64,000 nt of DNA from Fratercula arctica (lineage: Eukaryota > Chordata > Aves > Charadriiformes > Alcidae): NCBI GenBank assembly GCA_947846985.1, contig CANTUZ010000001.1, positions 116,887,757 to 116,951,756 on the forward strand, written 5' to 3'. The stretch's first letter is position 1; the number at the start of each line of letters is the position of its first letter. The notes under the pieces are model-generated. The model had not been told where the DNA came from, searched no databases, and saw nothing but the letters and a program-made list of their open reading frames with translations. Shown here one piece after another: positions 62,301-64,000 of this stretch. A program made the translations under genes and the position numbers.

Positions 62301-63164
62301 AGATGAAAATAATTTGGGTGTGCAAGAAACACGACGTATGGCTTGCAAAGTTTCCACCTCTAAAAGCTCCTATTGAAATATATGCTTCTGAAGCTTTGCA
62401 CAGAAAAAAACAATACTGAAAATTTTCAGCTAACTTTCACAACACCATATAATCTTTGATTAAGTGCTTGACAGCTTACAAAGTGCGTTACTGGCTTTTA
62501 TTATAGCAGCAGATGCTAGGGAATATGATGGATATCAATTCCCTCCTTTCTTAAAGTTCACTGGGCGTTTGAATTTTACCTGCATCCTTCTCTCCCATAC
62601 AATGGCAAAAGACACTCAACAACTTTGTCTTAGGTCTTACAGACCACACAAAATAGTGATCCTGGGTAAGCCTATACCATAGATGCAAATTTGCCCCAGA
62701 ACAACAGAGAGCTCAGAAATCCTGTATGCTGAACAGAAATACCAGACTAGGAAGATGTGACAATCATCAAAAAGAGAGATGTAAAGATAGTATTTTTTAA
62801 TATTTTCACTAGCATGTGACCCGGGCACCAAAACAAATAACATTTTGTGAGATGAACCTGGATGTTATGATCAACAGAGGATGGGGAGAACACTGCACAC
62901 AGATGAGATGATCACAAGGACTGGAACGGAATTTATTTTCATACATCAAAATATAAAGTCATGATGTGACCACAAACTTCTGCAAAACACCAGGCACTCA
63001 TCAAATGGAACGAATTCAGGTTGAGGACCGCCCAAAACAGCATTTCATAAGTTTTCCAGTCGTGTTCAATCTGTTGCAGTGATGATCGAGACAAACAAGA
63101 TCTTGTCAACTTTCTCATGGTTGTCTCAGAGACAGGAAAAGAAGTGACCTTCTGCATGATACAC

Positions 63165-63315
63165 TGGTGAACCTCACCTGGAGCAGTGCCTGAAGTTCCA
63201 GCCACCCAACCACTCACAGAAAAAAACCAGAGAGGTACAAAGAAACAGAATGGAAAGGAGATTTAATCTCTCATTTGTTTAGCCTCTCAAGATGAAGGTT
63301 AAAGGGGCAGTTTGT
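63165..63315 (+). mobile_element. Probable ancient CR1 relic
   Basis: CTGGTGAACCTCACCTGGAG (about 63164-63183) matches the CR1 segment encoding the Leu-Val-Arg-Pro-His-Leu-Glu region. TTTGTTTAGCCTCTCAAGAT (about 63274) followed by GTTAAAGGGG matches the later LFSLEKRRLRG region, at a plausible distance of about 100 bases. The stretch between is too altered to align by eye. Low confidence, since only two short blocks support it. Confidence 0.45.
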
Positions 63316-64000
63316 AGCAGCTGTGCTCATACGGGCAGCTAAGTAAATATCACTAGGTGAACAAACAGAAAGAAAAATAGGAAAGAAATGTTTAAATTAA
63401 TAGATTAGGTTGAGACATTTCTGACAATAGAATAAACCACCAGAATTGCACTAGTACTTGAAGACAGTTTCTACTTCCTAGAGCAATGATATTCTGGTAT
63501 AGCTTTCTAATTGAAGCAGAAGGGGCAAAAACCTAACTTGCTTCTAATGTGAAAACTCATTCAATGGCACAGGTGATTGTATTGATGTGGTACCCAGAGA
63601 ACAAGGCATAGTGCTGAGCAACTAAGGAAGTTGCCCGAATTGTATAAGCTATAGCAAATTACTTCGAACACCCCCAAAACCAAACAACCAGGAACACTTC
63701 AGAAGCATGTCAGGAGCACTAAAGCTTTCAGTTTGCTATTTGACCATCGACAGAGGCTTCAACAACAGCTACTTATTAGGAAGTGCCAGTGCCATGCCAT
63801 GCTCCGACAGAAACAAGTTGCTGTCAGAGTACAGCAAGATCAGAACTCCTGAGAAATATCTTGTTTTTCCTTGTTTAGAACAGAACTTACCTCAAGAGCT
63901 CTGCTTTGCTTTGATACTGTACAACAAAATGCAGACAAAAGAGGTATGAGATGCACAAAAGCAGGTACGCTGCAGCATTTGGGTCTCCAAGAAACAGAAT
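63316..64000. other. Unique sequence to the window edge, no gene seen
   Basis: An 80-codon open frame at 63707-63949 (plus) shows no recognisable domain. Nothing else was identified. Confidence 0.6.

Larger units (their letters stand above)
54983..63164. other. Unique AT-rich sequence, no gene seen
   Basis: No recognisable gene across about 8.2 kb. It contains a G-quadruplex candidate (55344-55366), an A/C-rich tract (56176-56236) and a pair of POU octamers (59285-59370). The longer open frames (57472-57825 minus and 60785-61126 plus, 117 and 113 codons) show no domain or similarity that I recognise and are probably fortuitous. Confidence 0.65.

Overview
This window looks like avian nuclear DNA with no recognisable protein-coding gene. 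The evidence for a bird is a set of truncated CR1 LINE retrotransposons. Several of these end in the avian-type CR1 3' tail: a CTTTAAGG / TTCCAACC block followed by a short ATTCTATG-type repeat. The rest is AT-rich, non-repetitive sequence with simple repeats and poly-A tracts, as expected of an intergenic desert or a very large intron. No rRNA, tRNA, CRISPR array, CpG island, bacterial-style operon or complete viral provirus is visible.

Layout. 1-6589 is unique sequence with a few small tandem duplications and a cluster of homeodomain-type TAATTA motifs near 5.0-5.3 kb. 6590-8135 holds two abutting minus-strand CR1 copies; the larger keeps about 245 codons of decayed reverse transcriptase. 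8136-16804 is unique and includes the longest open frame of the window (15377-16006), which looks fortuitous. 16805-17274 is a plus-strand CR1 3' end and the best preserved copy. 17275-20059 is unique. 20060-20515 and 21200-21840 are two pieces of ancient plus-strand CR1, possibly one element, separated by about 700 bases that include an AT-rich tract. 21841-30074 is unique with microsatellites. 30075-30825 is an old minus-strand CR1 reverse-transcriptase fragment. 30826-43584 is unique with microsatellites and a possible MIR-like relic. 43585-43900 is a probable ancient minus-strand CR1/L3-like relic. 43901-54661 is unique with poly-A tracts, a guanine-rich block and a second possible MIR-like relic. 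54662-54982 is a minus-strand CR1 3' end. 54983-64000 is unique with a guanine-quadruplex candidate, a pair of POU octamers and a faint CR1 relic near 63.2 kb.

There is no gene set here that works together. The functional question is whether any unique stretch carries enhancers or non-coding RNA exons, which needs cross-species alignment or expression data. I name the most suggestive stretches with low confidence. I found no convincing previously undescribed system.
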